Positions 23,435-32,328 of a DNA stretch of 48,017 nucleotides are shown here, piece after piece. The notes beneath the pieces are model-generated. The model did no database searches, was not told the DNA's origin, and worked only from the letters and a program-made list of their open reading frames with translations. Source of the DNA: Streptomyces cavernicola (GTDB taxonomy: Bacteria; Actinomycetota; Actinomycetes; Streptomycetales; Streptomycetaceae). The stretch spans positions 1 to 48,017 of the forward strand of contig NZ_JASCIQ010000056.1 in assembly GCF_029968035.1 (NCBI RefSeq), written 5' to 3'. Both the position numbers and the translations under genes were made by a program. Each line of letters starts with the position of its first letter. The first letter of the stretch is position 1.

Positions 23435-24993
23435 CGCTGTTCCTCGGGGTTCTCGCCGGTGGACGGGTGGGAGGGGGCGCCGGTGCCCTCGGCCGCCGCC
23501 TTCCGCAGCGTGGCGGCGCCCTCGGCGGAGGCGAGCCAGGAGCGGAAGGTCTGCTTGGGCGGTGCGGGGGTGTCCCGGCTCTCGCTCCAGCCGTCGAAGG
23601 GCGGTGGCAGGTGCGAGATCTTCCGGTCCCGGCCGGCGATGACCCGGCCCAGGCCCGCTGCCTTCTGGGCGTTCGTGTACAGCTTGGGCCGGGACATCAC
23701 CGCGCCGGCCGCCTTCATGGCCAGCTTCTCGGCGGTGGTGCCGGACTGCTCGGTGTGCTGGTGGCGCAGTTCGACGAGAAGCGAGGGGATGTCGATCTTC
23801 ACGGGGCAGGCGTCGAAGCAGGCCCCGCAGAGGGTGGAGGCGTACGGCAGCGAGCTGTTCGGGTCGTTCTTGGCCTCGTGCATGCCGGCCAGCTGCGGCG
23901 TGAGCACCGCGCCGATGGGACCGGGGTACGTCGATCCGTAGGCGTGGCCGCCGGCGCGTTCGTACACGGGGCAGACGTTCAGGCAGGCCGAGCAGCGGAT
24001 GCAGTTGAGCGCCTCGCGGCCGACGGAGTCGGCGAGCGCGGCGGTGCGCCCGTTGTCGAGCAGGACGAGATGGAAGTCCTGCGGTCCGTCACCGGGGGTG
24101 ACACCGGTCCACAGCGAGGTGTAGGGGTTCATCCGCTCTCCGGTGGAGGAGCGGGGGAGCAGTTGGAAGAAGACCTCGAGGTCGCTGTAGCGGGGCAGCA
24201 CCTTCTCGATGCCCATGACGGTGATCAGAGTGTCCGGCAGGGTCAGGCACATCCGGCCGTTGCCCTCGGACTCGACGACCGACAGGGTGCCGGTCTCGGC
24301 GATGCCGAAGTTGGCTCCGGAGACCGCGACCTTGGTCGTCATGAACTTCTCGCGCAGGTAGGCACGCGCGGCGGCGGCCAGGTGCGCCGGTACGGAGTCG
24401 AGGCCGGGGTCGACTCCGGGGATGCCCTTGAGGAAGATCTGCCGGATCTCGTCGCGGTTGCGGTGGATCGCCGGGACCAGGATGTGCGAGGGCTTGTCGT
24501 GCGCCAGCTGCACGATGAGCTCGGCGAGATCGGTCTCGTGGGCCTGGATGCCCCGCTCCTCCAGGTGTTCGTTGAGCCCGATCTCCTGGGTGGCCATCGA
24601 CTTGACCTTGATGACCTCGCTGCTGCCGGTCGCCTCCACGAGACGGGTCACGATCGCGTTCGCCTCGACGGCGTCCCGTGCCCAGTGGACGGTCCCGCCG
24701 GCCGCGGTGACCTTCTCCTCCAGCTGTTCGAGGAGCTCGGGAAGCCGGTTCATCGTGTCCGTCTTGATCGCCGATCCGGCGGCCCTGAGCTGCTCCCAGT
24801 CGGGGAGTTCGCCGGTCATCGCGAGCCGCTTGGCGCGGATGGTGTGCGTCGCCCTGTGCAGGTTCTCGCGCAGCTGCTCGTTGCGCAGCTCCGTGTGCGC
24901 GGCCTTGGGGAACTTCTTGTCGCCGCGCAGGTTGCCCTCGCCGTACGGGGCGCGGGGCGGGGCGGCGGGCATGCCGAGGAAGGTGCTGCTCAT
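23431..24993 (-). CDS. lutB: Lactate utilisation protein LutB (iron-sulfur, LUD domain)
   Basis: A 520-residue protein with an N-terminal LUD region (about 70-300, with MATQEIGLNEHLEERG and FGIAETGTLSVVESEGN as landmarks) and two [4Fe-4S] ferredoxin motifs, CIRCSACLNVCPVY and CGACFDACPVKIDIP, in the C-terminal half. It carries electrons from lactate oxidation within the LutABC complex. Length is slightly above the B. subtilis protein because of a C-terminal tail of about 50 residues. Stop-start overlaps on both sides fix its place in the operon. Confidence 0.94.
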   Translation of the reverse strand: MSSTFLGMPAAPPRAPYGEGNLRGDKKFPKAAHTELRNEQLRENLHRATHTIRAKRLAMTGELPDWEQLRAAGSAIKTDTMNRLPELLEQLEEKVTAAGGTVHWARDAVEANAIVTRLVEATGSSEVIKVKSMATQEIGLNEHLEERGIQAHETDLAELIVQLAHDKPSHILVPAIHRNRDEIRQIFLKGIPGVDPGLDSVPAHLAAAARAYLREKFMTTKVAVSGANFGIAETGTLSVVESEGNGRMCLTLPDTLITVMGIEKVLPRYSDLEVFFQLLPRSSTGERMNPYTSLWTGVTPGDGPQDFHLVLLDNGRTAALADSVGREALNCIRCSACLNVCPVYERAGGHAYGSTYPGPIGAVLTPQLAGMHEAKNDPNSSLPYASTLCGACFDACPVKIDIPSLLVELRHQHTEQSGTTAEKLAMKAAGAVMSRPKLYTNAQKAAGLGRVIAGRDRKISHLPPPFDGWSESRDTPAPPKQTFRSWLASAEGAATLRKAAAEGTGAPSHPSTGENPEEQR

Positions 24994-25760
24994 CGTGCGG
25001 CCTCCGTCAGGGCGTCGTACGGCGTGGTTCGGGTGGCGGCCAGGATCTGCGCGAGGTGCAGGGTCCGGGTGCCCGACTTGATGCGGGACAGGCCGCCGCC
25101 GATGTGCATGAGGCAGGAGGAGTCTCCGGCCGTGCAGACGGCGGCGCCCGTGGCGGTCACGTGAGTGATCTTGTCCTGGAGCATGGCGGTGGACGTGTCG
25201 GCGTTCTTCACGGCGAACGTGCCGCCGAAGCCGCAGCAGGCGTCGGCCTCCGGCAGCTCGACCAGGTCGATCCCCTCCACGGCGCGCAGCAGCTGCAGCG
25301 GCTTCTCGCCGACGTGCAGCATGCGCAGTGAGTGGCAGGTGGGGTGGTAGGTGACGCGGTGCGGGAAGTAGGCCCCGACGTCCACGGTGCCCAGGACGTC
25401 GACGAGCAGCTCGGACAGCTCGTAGGTCTTCGCCTTGACGCGCGCGACACCCGACCGAAGCGCTCGGTCGCCGTACCGCTCGGCGATGATCTCGTGCTGG
25501 TGGCGGACCGATCCCGCGCAGGAGCCGGACGGCATCACGACGGCGTCGATGGCGGAGTCGCCGAACTGCTCGGCGAAGTTGCGCACCAGCGGCACCGGCT
25601 CACGCTGGTAGCCGGTGTTCACATGCATCTGTCCGCAGCAGGTCTGCTCCGGCGGGAACACCAGCTCGTGGCCGAGCCTGCTCAGCACGATGGCGGTGGC
25701 TTTGACCGCGTCGGGGAAGAGGGTGTCTCCCAGGCAGGTGGCGAAGAGTCCGATACGCAA
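24990..25760 (-). CDS. lutA: Lactate utilisation protein LutA (CCG-domain)
   Basis: A 256-residue protein with two cysteine-rich CCG domains: CCGQMHVNTGY (about 42-52) and CCGFGGTFAVKN (about 179-190), plus PSGSCAGSVRHQH and TYHPTCHSLRMLH supplying further cysteines. It is the GlcF/heterodisulfide-reductase-like subunit of the L-lactate oxidation complex. First gene of lutABC; an operator-like palindrome lies 37 bases upstream of its start. Confidence 0.94.
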   Translation of the reverse strand: MRIGLFATCLGDTLFPDAVKATAIVLSRLGHELVFPPEQTCCGQMHVNTGYQREPVPLVRNFAEQFGDSAIDAVVMPSGSCAGSVRHQHEIIAERYGDRALRSGVARVKAKTYELSELLVDVLGTVDVGAYFPHRVTYHPTCHSLRMLHVGEKPLQLLRAVEGIDLVELPEADACCGFGGTFAVKNADTSTAMLQDKITHVTATGAAVCTAGDSSCLMHIGGGLSRIKSGTRTLHLAQILAATRTTPYDALTEAAR

Positions 25761-25796
25761 GGGAGGGCCTCCACGATCCAGTCTCGCGATTCGATT

Positions 25797-25811
25797 TACG
25801 GTCCGACCATA
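25797..25811. promoter_or_regulatory. FCD-regulator operator upstream of lutA
   Basis: TACGGTCCGACCATA, with the symmetric core GGTCSGACC. Two more copies occur in front of lldP (25876-25890) and the regulator gene (28555-28569). The GGT-N3-ACC form matches operators known for LldR/FadR-type regulators. Confidence 0.75.
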
Positions 25812-25875
25812 CTAGCGTCGTGCCACAAGGTCGCCAGGGTCATCCAGATTTTGAGGTCATCGGCGCAGACAGCAA

Positions 25876-25890
25876 TTTGGTCGGACCTTA
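25876..25890. promoter_or_regulatory. FCD-regulator operator abutting the lldP promoter
   Basis: TTTGGTCGGACCTTA, immediately followed by a perfect -35 hexamer TTGACA (25891-25896). Binding here would block RNA polymerase at the permease promoter. No convincing -10 hexamer was assigned. Confidence 0.75.
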
Positions 25891-26051
25891 TTGACATCAG
25901 GCATTAGTGGGTGCGCTACTGAGTGCGCCCGCTGCCCTGAGCTGTGGCCACTCCAAGGGGAGCGGCCGAGAGGCAGCAGTCGCTTCCCATCGCACACCGT
26001 GAGACGAGCCCTCCGGTTGCGTGGTCCGGAACTCGACGAGGAGTACTTTTC

Positions 26052-27728
26052 GTGGCCTCAGCACACCCCTGGGCGGCACTCGCCGCCTACACCCCGGACG
26101 TGCACGCCGTCGGCGGCAGTCTCGCCGGCACGGCACTGCTGGGCCTCGCGCCCCTGGGTGTCTTCTTCCTGCTGCTCATGGTGGTCAAGCGGTCCGCGCT
26201 GCAGTCCGCACTCGGCGCGCTGATCACCGCCCTGCTCGTCGCCGTGTTCGGCATGGGCATGCCGGTGGACCTCGGACTGCTCTCCGCCTCGCAGGGGCTG
26301 GTCTTCGGCCTCTTCCCTGTGATGCTCATCGTGGTCGCGGCCATCTGGTTCTACGAGCTCACCGTGGTCAGCAACCGCTTCGAGGACCTACGGCGCTCCT
26401 TCAGCGCGGTCGGCCGCGGCGACCTGCGGATCCAGGCCATGCTGATCGCCTTCTGCTTCGGCGGACTCCTGGAGGCGCTCGCCGGCTTCGGCGCACCCGT
26501 CGCCATCACCGCGGCCATGCTGATGGCGCTCGGCCTCCCGCCGCTGCGTGCGGCCGTCACCGTCCTCGTGGCGAACACGGCCCCGGTCGCCTTCGGCGCG
26601 ATGGCCATCCCGATCACCACGGCCGGAAACCTCACCGGCATCCCGCCCGAGGAGATCGCCGCGGTCGTGGGCCGGCAGAGCCCGCTGCTCGCCCTCTTCG
26701 TCCCGCTGCTGCTGCTCTTCCTGGTCGACGGGCTCCGCGGAGTGCGTCAGCTGTGGCCGATCGCCCTGGTCACCGGAGCGGTCTTCGCCGCCGCGCAATT
26801 CTGGTGCTCGGCCCACTTCGCGTACGAACTGACCGACGTCGTCGCCGCGCTCGCCGGCTTCGCGGTCGCCGTGCTCATGCTGCGCTTCTGGCGGCCGACC
26901 ACCCCGGACGACCAGCGCTCCCAGGTCGAAGCCGACCAGCAGCTCACCCCGCGGCGTGTCCTGCTCGCCGTCCTGCCGTACCTGCTGGTCATCGTGATCT
27001 TCGGGCTCGCCAAGCTGAAGATCGGCGCCCTCGACGTGCCCGCGGCCCTCGGTATCTGGAACCTGAAGATCGAATGGCCGGGCCTGTACGGCGCACTCCT
27101 CGCCCCCGACGGCTCGGCGGCCGACAGCGCCGTCTACAAACTGGAGGTGCTCGGCAACCCCGGCACCCTGCTGATCGTCTCCGGCGTCCTCGTCACCCTG
27201 ATCTACCGCCTCACCCGCGACGAGCACTTCCCGATGACCGCGGGCATGGCCGCCACGGCCGCCGGCCGCACCGTGAAGAACATGCGCGTCGCCATCGCCA
27301 CGGTCGCGACCGTGCTGTCCCTGTCCTACGTCATGAACCAGTCGGGGCAGACCGTCGCCATCGGCACCTGGCTGGCCGCGGCCGGCGGGATCTTCGCCCT
27401 CCTCTCGCCCTCCCTCGGCTGGCTGGGCACGGCTGTCACCGGCTCGGACACCTCGGCGAACGCGCTTTTCGCGACGCTCCAGCAGACCGCGGGCCAGAAG
27501 GCCGGCATCGATCCGACGCTGCTCGTCGCGGCGAACACGTCGGGCGGGGTGGTCGGCAAGCTGGTCAGTCCGCAGAACCTGACCATCGCCGCGACCGCCG
27601 TCGGCGTGCCGGGCAGTGAACGGGTCCTGCTGCGCAAGGTCGCCGGCTACAGCCTCGCCATGCTCGCCGTCCTGTGCGTCCTGGTGTACCTGCAGTCGCT
27701 GCCGGTGCTGTCCTGGATGCTGCCCTGA
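26052..27728 (+). CDS. lldP: L-lactate permease
   Basis: A 558-residue LldP/LctP-family permease with about 13-14 membrane segments. The GTG at 26052 is chosen because GAGGAG ends 8 bases upstream; the frame is open back to 25944 but without a ribosome site. Family landmarks include FGGLLEALAGFGAPVAI, NTAPVAFGAM, MNQSGQT, GSDTSANALFATLQ and ANTSGGVVGKLVSPQN. It is divergent from lutABC and faces the FCD regulator, completing an uptake-oxidation-control module for L-lactate. Confidence 0.95.
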   Translation: MASAHPWAALAAYTPDVHAVGGSLAGTALLGLAPLGVFFLLLMVVKRSALQSALGALITALLVAVFGMGMPVDLGLLSASQGLVFGLFPVMLIVVAAIWFYELTVVSNRFEDLRRSFSAVGRGDLRIQAMLIAFCFGGLLEALAGFGAPVAITAAMLMALGLPPLRAAVTVLVANTAPVAFGAMAIPITTAGNLTGIPPEEIAAVVGRQSPLLALFVPLLLLFLVDGLRGVRQLWPIALVTGAVFAAAQFWCSAHFAYELTDVVAALAGFAVAVLMLRFWRPTTPDDQRSQVEADQQLTPRRVLLAVLPYLLVIVIFGLAKLKIGALDVPAALGIWNLKIEWPGLYGALLAPDGSAADSAVYKLEVLGNPGTLLIVSGVLVTLIYRLTRDEHFPMTAGMAATAAGRTVKNMRVAIATVATVLSLSYVMNQSGQTVAIGTWLAAAGGIFALLSPSLGWLGTAVTGSDTSANALFATLQQTAGQKAGIDPTLLVAANTSGGVVGKLVSPQNLTIAATAVGVPGSERVLLRKVAGYSLAMLAVLCVLVYLQSLPVLSWMLP

Positions 27729-27748
27729 CGTCCTCGTACCCGCGCCGG

Positions 27749-27785
27749 GACGATGCCGCTACGCCGTGGGCGTGGCGGCATCGTC
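27749..27785. terminator. Terminator between lldP and its regulator gene
   Basis: GACGATGCCGC (27749-27759) pairs with GCGGCATCGTC (27775-27785), then T-G, then ACGCC with GGCGT around a GTG loop: a 17-bp hairpin. It overlaps the 3' end of the regulator gene. Confidence 0.75.
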
Positions 27786-28496
27786 GACGAGCGTGCCGTG
27801 GAACCCGCGGATGTGCCGCTCGACCAGGTCCGCGGCGCGCGGGCCGTCGCCGGCCCGCACCAGCCGCAGCAGCTCGGTGTGCTCTTCGTTGAGCGCGCGG
27901 GCCGTCTCCGGCCAGTCCTCGCCGGTGGCCTCCTCGGCCTCCAGAATCAGCGTCCGCACGGATTCGCGCACAGCCGAGGTCAGCGTCGAGATCAGCTCGT
28001 TGCCCGAGCTGCGGGCGATGTGCACGTGGAAGCGCGTGTCCAGGTCGTTGAACTCGCCGACCGGGAGGGCGGGGTCCTGCATGCGCTCCAGCACGGCCGC
28101 GGCCTCGTCCAACTCCTCCTCGGAGGCGGAACGGGCGGCCGCCTCGAAGCTGGAGCGCTCCAGGACGACCCGGGACTCCATCACGTCCTCGAGGCTGTAA
28201 CTGCCGAGTGCGACATGCAGCCGGAGCAGTCGCCCCAGGGCGCTGTCCGGGTTCTGCACCATCCGGGCGCCGGCGTCCGGGCCGCGCCCGGCGGTCGCCA
28301 CCAGTACGCCGATCGTCTCCATCACCCGGAGCGCTTCGCGCAGGGCGGACCGGCTGACTCCGAGGGCGGGGGCCAGCTCGCGTTCGGGAGGAAGCCGGTC
28401 GCCGGCCTTGAGCTGCCCCGCGAGCACCTGCTCCTCGATGCTCTCCAGGACGAGCTCATGTGTCCGCGACTGTCGAACCGGACGCCATTCGGCCAC
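27759..28496 (-). CDS. lldR: FadR/GntR-family (FCD) regulator of lactate genes
   Basis: A 245-residue regulator with an N-terminal winged helix (LKAGDRLPPERELAPALGVSRSALREALRVME, landmarks LPPEREL and SRSALREAL) and a C-terminal FCD domain with FHVHIARSSGNEL and HTELLRLVRAGD carrying the metal-binding His/Asp residues. The GTG at 28496 is preferred because GGAGGT lies 7 bases upstream; another GTG at 28538 in frame would lengthen it by 14 residues. Three copies of TGGTCGGACCA-type palindromes around lutA, lldP and its own gene are its likely binding sites, giving coordinated and self control. Confidence 0.88.
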   Translation of the reverse strand: MAEWRPVRQSRTHELVLESIEEQVLAGQLKAGDRLPPERELAPALGVSRSALREALRVMETIGVLVATAGRGPDAGARMVQNPDSALGRLLRLHVALGSYSLEDVMESRVVLERSSFEAAARSASEEELDEAAAVLERMQDPALPVGEFNDLDTRFHVHIARSSGNELISTLTSAVRESVRTLILEAEEATGEDWPETARALNEEHTELLRLVRAGDGPRAADLVERHIRGFHGTLVDDAATPTA

Positions 28497-28554
28497 CGTC
28501 GGCACCTCCACAACCCGTTTGCCGTATGTGAGGATCACTATGGCACAACTGGGC

Positions 28555-28569
28555 TATGGTCGGACCATA
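28555..28569. promoter_or_regulatory. FCD-regulator operator upstream of its own gene
   Basis: TATGGTCGGACCATA, a perfect 15-base palindrome around the central G, 59 bases upstream of the regulator start. Best copy of the three. Confidence 0.78.
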
Positions 28570-28623
28570 AAACGGTACGTTCCGGACGGTGCCCCAGGCG
28601 GCGGCGACGGTCCGGTCCACCCG

Positions 28624-29676
28624 CTACGAACACAGCGCCTCCGCATCGGTGCCCTTCCCGGCGAGGGAGAAGAACGCGGCGGCGTTGCCGCCGAGCAGGA
28701 GGGCGCGCTCGGCGTCGCTCAGGCCGGGGCAGTTCCGGATCACCGATCCCGGCTCCTGTTCCCCGAGGGGGAAGGGGAAGTCGGTGCCGAGCATCACCCG
28801 GTCCGGGCCCATCACGTCGACGAGGAGCCGCAGCGCCCGCGGGTCGAAAACGGCGGAGTCGACGTGGAAGCGACGCACGTACGCCGAGGGCGGTTCGGGT
28901 GAGTCGGCACGGACGATGTCGCGGTGGTGCCAGGCGTTGTCCGCTCGGCCGAGCAGGTAGGCGAAACTGCCGCCGCCGTGGCAGAAGCACAGCTTCAGCG
29001 ACTCCGGCAGCCGCTCGAACGTGCCGGCCAGGGCCATGCCGAGGATGGTGAGCTGGGTCTCGGCGGGCATGCCGACCAGCCACTTCAGCATGTGCGGGCT
29101 CATCCGCTCGCCGCCGGGCATGTCCCAGGGATGTACGAGCACCGGCACGCCCTCGTCCGCGCAGTGCACGAGGAACGCCGTGATGTCCTCGTCCGTCAGT
29201 GAGCGGTCGCCGATGTGATTGCCGATGTGGACGCCTCGGTGTCCCGCGGCGGCTGCTTTGGAGACCGTCTCGCAGGCCAGTGCGAGGTCCTGCAGCGGCA
29301 CCTGGCACAGCGGCAGCAGTCGTTCCGGGGCTTGGGCGCAGTAGGCGAGGATGCGCTCGTTGACCAGCTCGCACCACTCCGAGGCACGGGCGGGATCGGC
29401 TTCGTATCCGAACATCAGCGGGGTGGAGGAGACGGCCTGGACATCGACGCCGAGTGTGTCCATGGCGGCCACTCGCTGCTCCGGGTCCCACAGGGGCCCG
29501 GTGACGGGGCGGTACTCATCGGCACCGCTCATCATCATGCCGGTGCCGTCGCGGTGGACGCGCAGCCAGGGCTCGCCGGAGCCGGTGAGGATACGGCTCT
29601 CGGATTCGGAGATGCGGGGGAAGACGTGCGCGTGGACGTCGATGATCGACAAGGAGGTCTCCTGAGTGTGGGTCAT
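28624..29676 (-). CDS. 2-amino-3-carboxymuconate-6-semialdehyde decarboxylase (ACMSD)
   Basis: A 350-residue amidohydrolase-superfamily decarboxylase. Metal ligands HxH (His15, His17), His182 in VHPWD and Asp299 in GTDFPFPLGE, and catalytic His233 in CHGGG, match the bacterial ACMSD active site with the correct spacing. It converts the unstable product of 3-hydroxyanthranilate ring cleavage to 2-aminomuconate semialdehyde. The ATG at 29676 overlaps the dioxygenase stop (ATGA). It is the last gene of the minus-strand operon. Confidence 0.92.
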   Translation of the reverse strand: MTHTQETSLSIIDVHAHVFPRISESESRILTGSGEPWLRVHRDGTGMMMSGADEYRPVTGPLWDPEQRVAAMDTLGVDVQAVSSTPLMFGYEADPARASEWCELVNERILAYCAQAPERLLPLCQVPLQDLALACETVSKAAAAGHRGVHIGNHIGDRSLTDEDITAFLVHCADEGVPVLVHPWDMPGGERMSPHMLKWLVGMPAETQLTILGMALAGTFERLPESLKLCFCHGGGSFAYLLGRADNAWHHRDIVRADSPEPPSAYVRRFHVDSAVFDPRALRLLVDVMGPDRVMLGTDFPFPLGEQEPGSVIRNCPGLSDAERALLLGGNAAAFFSLAGKGTDAEALCS

Positions 29677-30245
29677 GCGCGGGTCTGCGTGCGCGGGCGC
29701 ATCTCCTCGGGCCACTGCCGGCCCGGGTGCACGGCGCCGCAGTGCGGGCAGGTGCGGTCGCCGCCGTAGAAGGCCTCGAAGACGGGCGGCAGGTCGTCGA
29801 CGATCGAGGCGAGCTGGAGCTCCGAGCGGTGCACCAGGCGGTGGCAGTCGACGCAGTACCACTCGAAGGCGTCCAGCTGGCCCTCCGGCCGGGCGAACTC
29901 GACGACGAGGCCGATGCTGCCGGGTTCGGGCCGCTGCGGGGAGTGCCGCACGTGCGGCGGCAGCAGGAAGACGTCGCCCTCGTTGATCTGGACGTCGACC
30001 GGCGGCTTGCCCTCTTCCTCCATGACGCGGAGCACCATGTTGCCGCGGAGCTGGTAGAAGAACTCCTCGAGCGGGTCGTCGTGGAAGTCGGTGCGCTGGT
30101 TGGGGCCGCCGACCACGGTGACCATCAGGTTGGCGTCCTGCCAGATCTGGACGTTGCCGACGGGCGGCTTGAGCAGTTCCCGGTGCTCGTCGATCCACTG
30201 GCTGAAGTTGAACGGCAGTCCGCTCGTGATCTTCGGCAGGTTCAT
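29673..30245 (-). CDS. nbaC: 3-hydroxyanthranilate 3,4-dioxygenase
   Basis: A 190-residue cupin dioxygenase of the bacterial type. Iron ligands are His55, Glu61 and His101 (FHDDPLEEFF; RHSPQRP), with substrate residues Arg51, Arg105 and Glu116. The C-terminal rubredoxin-like site CVDC (131-134) and CPHC (166-169), found in bacterial but not animal enzymes, is complete. GAGGAG precedes the ATG. It opens the ring of 3-hydroxyanthranilate to aminocarboxymuconate semialdehyde, the substrate of the next enzyme. Confidence 0.95.
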   Translation of the reverse strand: MNLPKITSGLPFNFSQWIDEHRELLKPPVGNVQIWQDANLMVTVVGGPNQRTDFHDDPLEEFFYQLRGNMVLRVMEEEGKPPVDVQINEGDVFLLPPHVRHSPQRPEPGSIGLVVEFARPEGQLDAFEWYCVDCHRLVHRSELQLASIVDDLPPVFEAFYGGDRTCPHCGAVHPGRQWPEEMRPRTQTRA

Positions 30246-30256
30246 GGTGGTGCTCC

Positions 30257-30685
30257 TCAGGACGTGGCGAGGGGGATGCGGGCGACGCAGGCGATCTCGA
30301 TGAGCAGGTGCGGGTGCGGGAGTTGGTGGACTGCGACGGTGGTACGAGCGGGGCCGGTCTCGTCGAAGTACTCGGCGTAGACCTCGTTGTAGCCGCCGAA
30401 GTCGTTCATGCTGACCAGGTACGTGGAGATGTTGACGACGTCGCACAGGTCGCCTCCGGCGGCGCGCAGCACGTCGCGGATGTTCTCGATGACGGTGCGG
30501 GTCTGCTCGCGGATGTCGAGACTGGTCGTCCCCATCGCGTCGGCACTCGCCCCCGCGAAGGAGCCGTCCGGCCGCCGTGAACTGGTCCCGGAGACGTAGA
30601 CGAAGTCACCGGCACGCTTCAGATGGGGAAAGCGGCCGCGGGGTCGTGCCTTGCCCTCGACCAGGACGCCCGGGTCAGTGCTCAT
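30257..30685 (-). CDS. RidA-family 2-aminomuconate deaminase
   Basis: A 142-residue YjgF/RidA-fold protein. VYVSGTSSRRPDGSFAG, QTRTVIENIRDVLRAAGGDLCDVVN and a C-terminal LPHPHLLIEIACVAR are typical; the pocket arginine and glutamate are in place. Position between the dioxygenase and the oxalocrotonate decarboxylase makes it the 2-aminomuconate deaminase of the 3-hydroxyanthranilate/2-nitrobenzoate type pathway (NbaF/AmnD role), removing ammonia to give 4-oxalocrotonate. Starts inside the stop of the preceding gene. Confidence 0.88.
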   Translation of the reverse strand: MSTDPGVLVEGKARPRGRFPHLKRAGDFVYVSGTSSRRPDGSFAGASADAMGTTSLDIREQTRTVIENIRDVLRAAGGDLCDVVNISTYLVSMNDFGGYNEVYAEYFDETGPARTTVAVHQLPHPHLLIEIACVARIPLATS

Positions 30686-31455
30686 CGGGTCGTCACCTCC
30701 GCGGCGCCCAGGCCGGCGCCGGCGATCCGCAGGTGCGCGTTCGCGGGCAGTGGTACGGCTGCTGTGGCTGCGCCGGCGAGCACCACGAAGCCGGGCTCCA
30801 GCACGACCCCGGCGTCGCCGGCGAGCCGGGCCGCAGCGGTGAGGGAGCGCAGCGGGTGGCCGAGGACGGCCGCCGACGAGCCGGTGGCCACCGGGCGGCC
30901 GTCGACCTCCACGGTCAGCCCGAGATTGCCGAGGTGCACACCGTCCGGGTCGTGCCAGGGGGCGTTGCCGAAGTGGGCCGCCGAGGCGTTGTCGGCGATG
31001 ACGTCGGGCAGCGTGAACCGGAAATCCTCGTAGCGCGAGTCGAGCACCTCGTACGCGACCGCGACTCCCGCGACCGCGCGGGCCGCCTCGGCGGGGGAGA
31101 TCCGCCCGGACAGCGGGCGGCCCAGCAGAAAGGCGATCTCGGGTTCGATCCGGGGGTGGATGAGGCCACCGGTGTCGAGGACGCCGCCGTCCTCGACCAG
31201 CATGGCGTCGGTGAGCAGGCCCCAGATGACGTCGTCGACGCCCATCTGCGCCATCTTGGCGCGGCTCGTGAAGCCCATCTTGACGCCGATCAGCGACTCG
31301 CCACGCGCACGCCTGCGGTCGATGCCGGCCCGCTGGACGGCGTAGGCCGTGGGTATGTCGAGCGGTGTGGTGTCGGTGAGCCGGGCGGTGGTGCGGGCGG
31401 AGCGGGTGGCGTCGTCCAGGGTCTCGGCGAGCGCCGCGATGTTCGGTTGGTTCAT
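30682..31455 (-). CDS. 4-oxalocrotonate decarboxylase
   Basis: A 257-residue member of the hydratase/decarboxylase (FAH-like) family. GVKMGFTSRAKMAQMGVDD, HPRIEPEIAFLLGRPL and the metal-ligand region RIEPEIAF identify it; GNLGLTVEVDGRPVATGSSAAVLGHP is the usual C-terminal core (landmark VLGHP). AGGAGG lies 7 bases before the ATG at 31455; an ATG two codons earlier is too close to it. It decarboxylates 4-oxalocrotonate to 2-oxopent-4-enoate and normally forms a complex with the hydratase encoded just upstream. Confidence 0.86.
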   Translation of the reverse strand: MNQPNIAALAETLDDATRSARTTARLTDTTPLDIPTAYAVQRAGIDRRRARGESLIGVKMGFTSRAKMAQMGVDDVIWGLLTDAMLVEDGGVLDTGGLIHPRIEPEIAFLLGRPLSGRISPAEAARAVAGVAVAYEVLDSRYEDFRFTLPDVIADNASAAHFGNAPWHDPDGVHLGNLGLTVEVDGRPVATGSSAAVLGHPLRSLTAAARLAGDAGVVLEPGFVVLAGAATAAVPLPANAHLRIAGAGLGAAEVTTR

Positions 31456-31457
31456 CG

Positions 31458-32288
31458 TCATGCCTCCTCGGCGGTGTCGGGGGCGAAGGCGACGCGGACG
31501 TCGCCGAGCCCGTCGATGCGGGCCTGCAGCACATCTCCCGGTGCCACGGGCACCATCGGGCCGAGTGCGCCGGTCAGCACGGTGTCGCCCGCGCGCAGCG
31601 GACGGCCCAGACGGACGAGAGCGTCGGCCAGCCACAGGGCGGCGGTGAGCGGGTGGCCGAGGCAGGCGGTGCCCGCTCCGGTGGAGATCTGCTCGCCCCG
31701 GCGTTCCAGGACCATGCCGGCGAGCCGAAGGTCCACGTCGCGCAGCGGCACGGGGCGGCTGCCGAGGACGTACAGACCGGAGGAGGCGTTGTCGGCGACG
31801 GTGTCGGTGAGGGTGATGTCCCAGTCGCGGATCCGGCTGCCGCACACCTCGACGGCGGGCAGCGCGAACGCGGTGGCCCGCAACAGGTCGGCGACGGTGT
31901 GCCGTTCGTGGGTGAGGTCGGCCTCGAGGACGAGGGCGACCTCGGCCTCCGCCCTGGCCTGCTGCACCGTTCCTGCGGGGATCTCCGCACTGTCCGGGAC
32001 CGCCATGTCGGCGTAGAGCATGCCGAAGTCCGGGGCGTCGACGCCGAGTTGGTGCTGTACGGCCGGCGAGGTCAGGCCGATCTTGCGGCCGCTGAGCCGG
32101 CGGCCTTCGGCGAGCCAGTGCTCGGTCAGCCGGTCCTGCACGGCGTAGGCGGTGTCGATGTCGTCGACCAGGTCGCGCACCGGCGCACAGGGCGTGCGGG
32201 TGGCATGGGCTTCGAGCAGCCGGGCGACGGCGGCGTCCACAGCGGTGCCGGGGCGGGGCGGGTCACTGACGGGTGAGGTGTCGATCAC
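31458..32288 (-). CDS. 2-oxopent-4-enoate (2-keto-4-pentenoate) hydratase
   Basis: A 276-residue FAH-like hydratase, homologous to the next gene but distinct. GRKIGLTSPAVQHQLGVDAPDFG, AEAEVALVLEADL (metal-binding glutamates), VADNASSGLYVLG and GHPLTAALWLADAL are the family landmarks (given as short pieces GRKIGLTS, AEAEVALVLE, GHPLTA). GTG at 32288 follows GGAG. It hydrates 2-oxopent-4-enoate to 4-hydroxy-2-oxovalerate. The aldolase and acetaldehyde dehydrogenase that would finish the pathway are not in the window. It overlaps the decarboxylase start region. Confidence 0.86.
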   Translation of the reverse strand: MIDTSPVSDPPRPGTAVDAAVARLLEAHATRTPCAPVRDLVDDIDTAYAVQDRLTEHWLAEGRRLSGRKIGLTSPAVQHQLGVDAPDFGMLYADMAVPDSAEIPAGTVQQARAEAEVALVLEADLTHERHTVADLLRATAFALPAVEVCGSRIRDWDITLTDTVADNASSGLYVLGSRPVPLRDVDLRLAGMVLERRGEQISTGAGTACLGHPLTAALWLADALVRLGRPLRAGDTVLTGALGPMVPVAPGDVLQARIDGLGDVRVAFAPDTAEEA

Positions 32289-32328
32289 GGAGTCTCACTC
32301 CAACTCTGACGGGGAGGGTGGCTTGGGC

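Noticed and set aside
23203..25164. A 653-codon plus-strand open frame opposite lutABC
   Set aside because: Composition is typical of a reverse-strand shadow; lutA, lutB and lutC motifs and overlaps on the minus strand are decisive.
28578..28612. CCGGAC ... GTCCGG as a terminator after the ACMSD gene
   Set aside because: Only six paired bases with a large loop; too weak to list as a feature.
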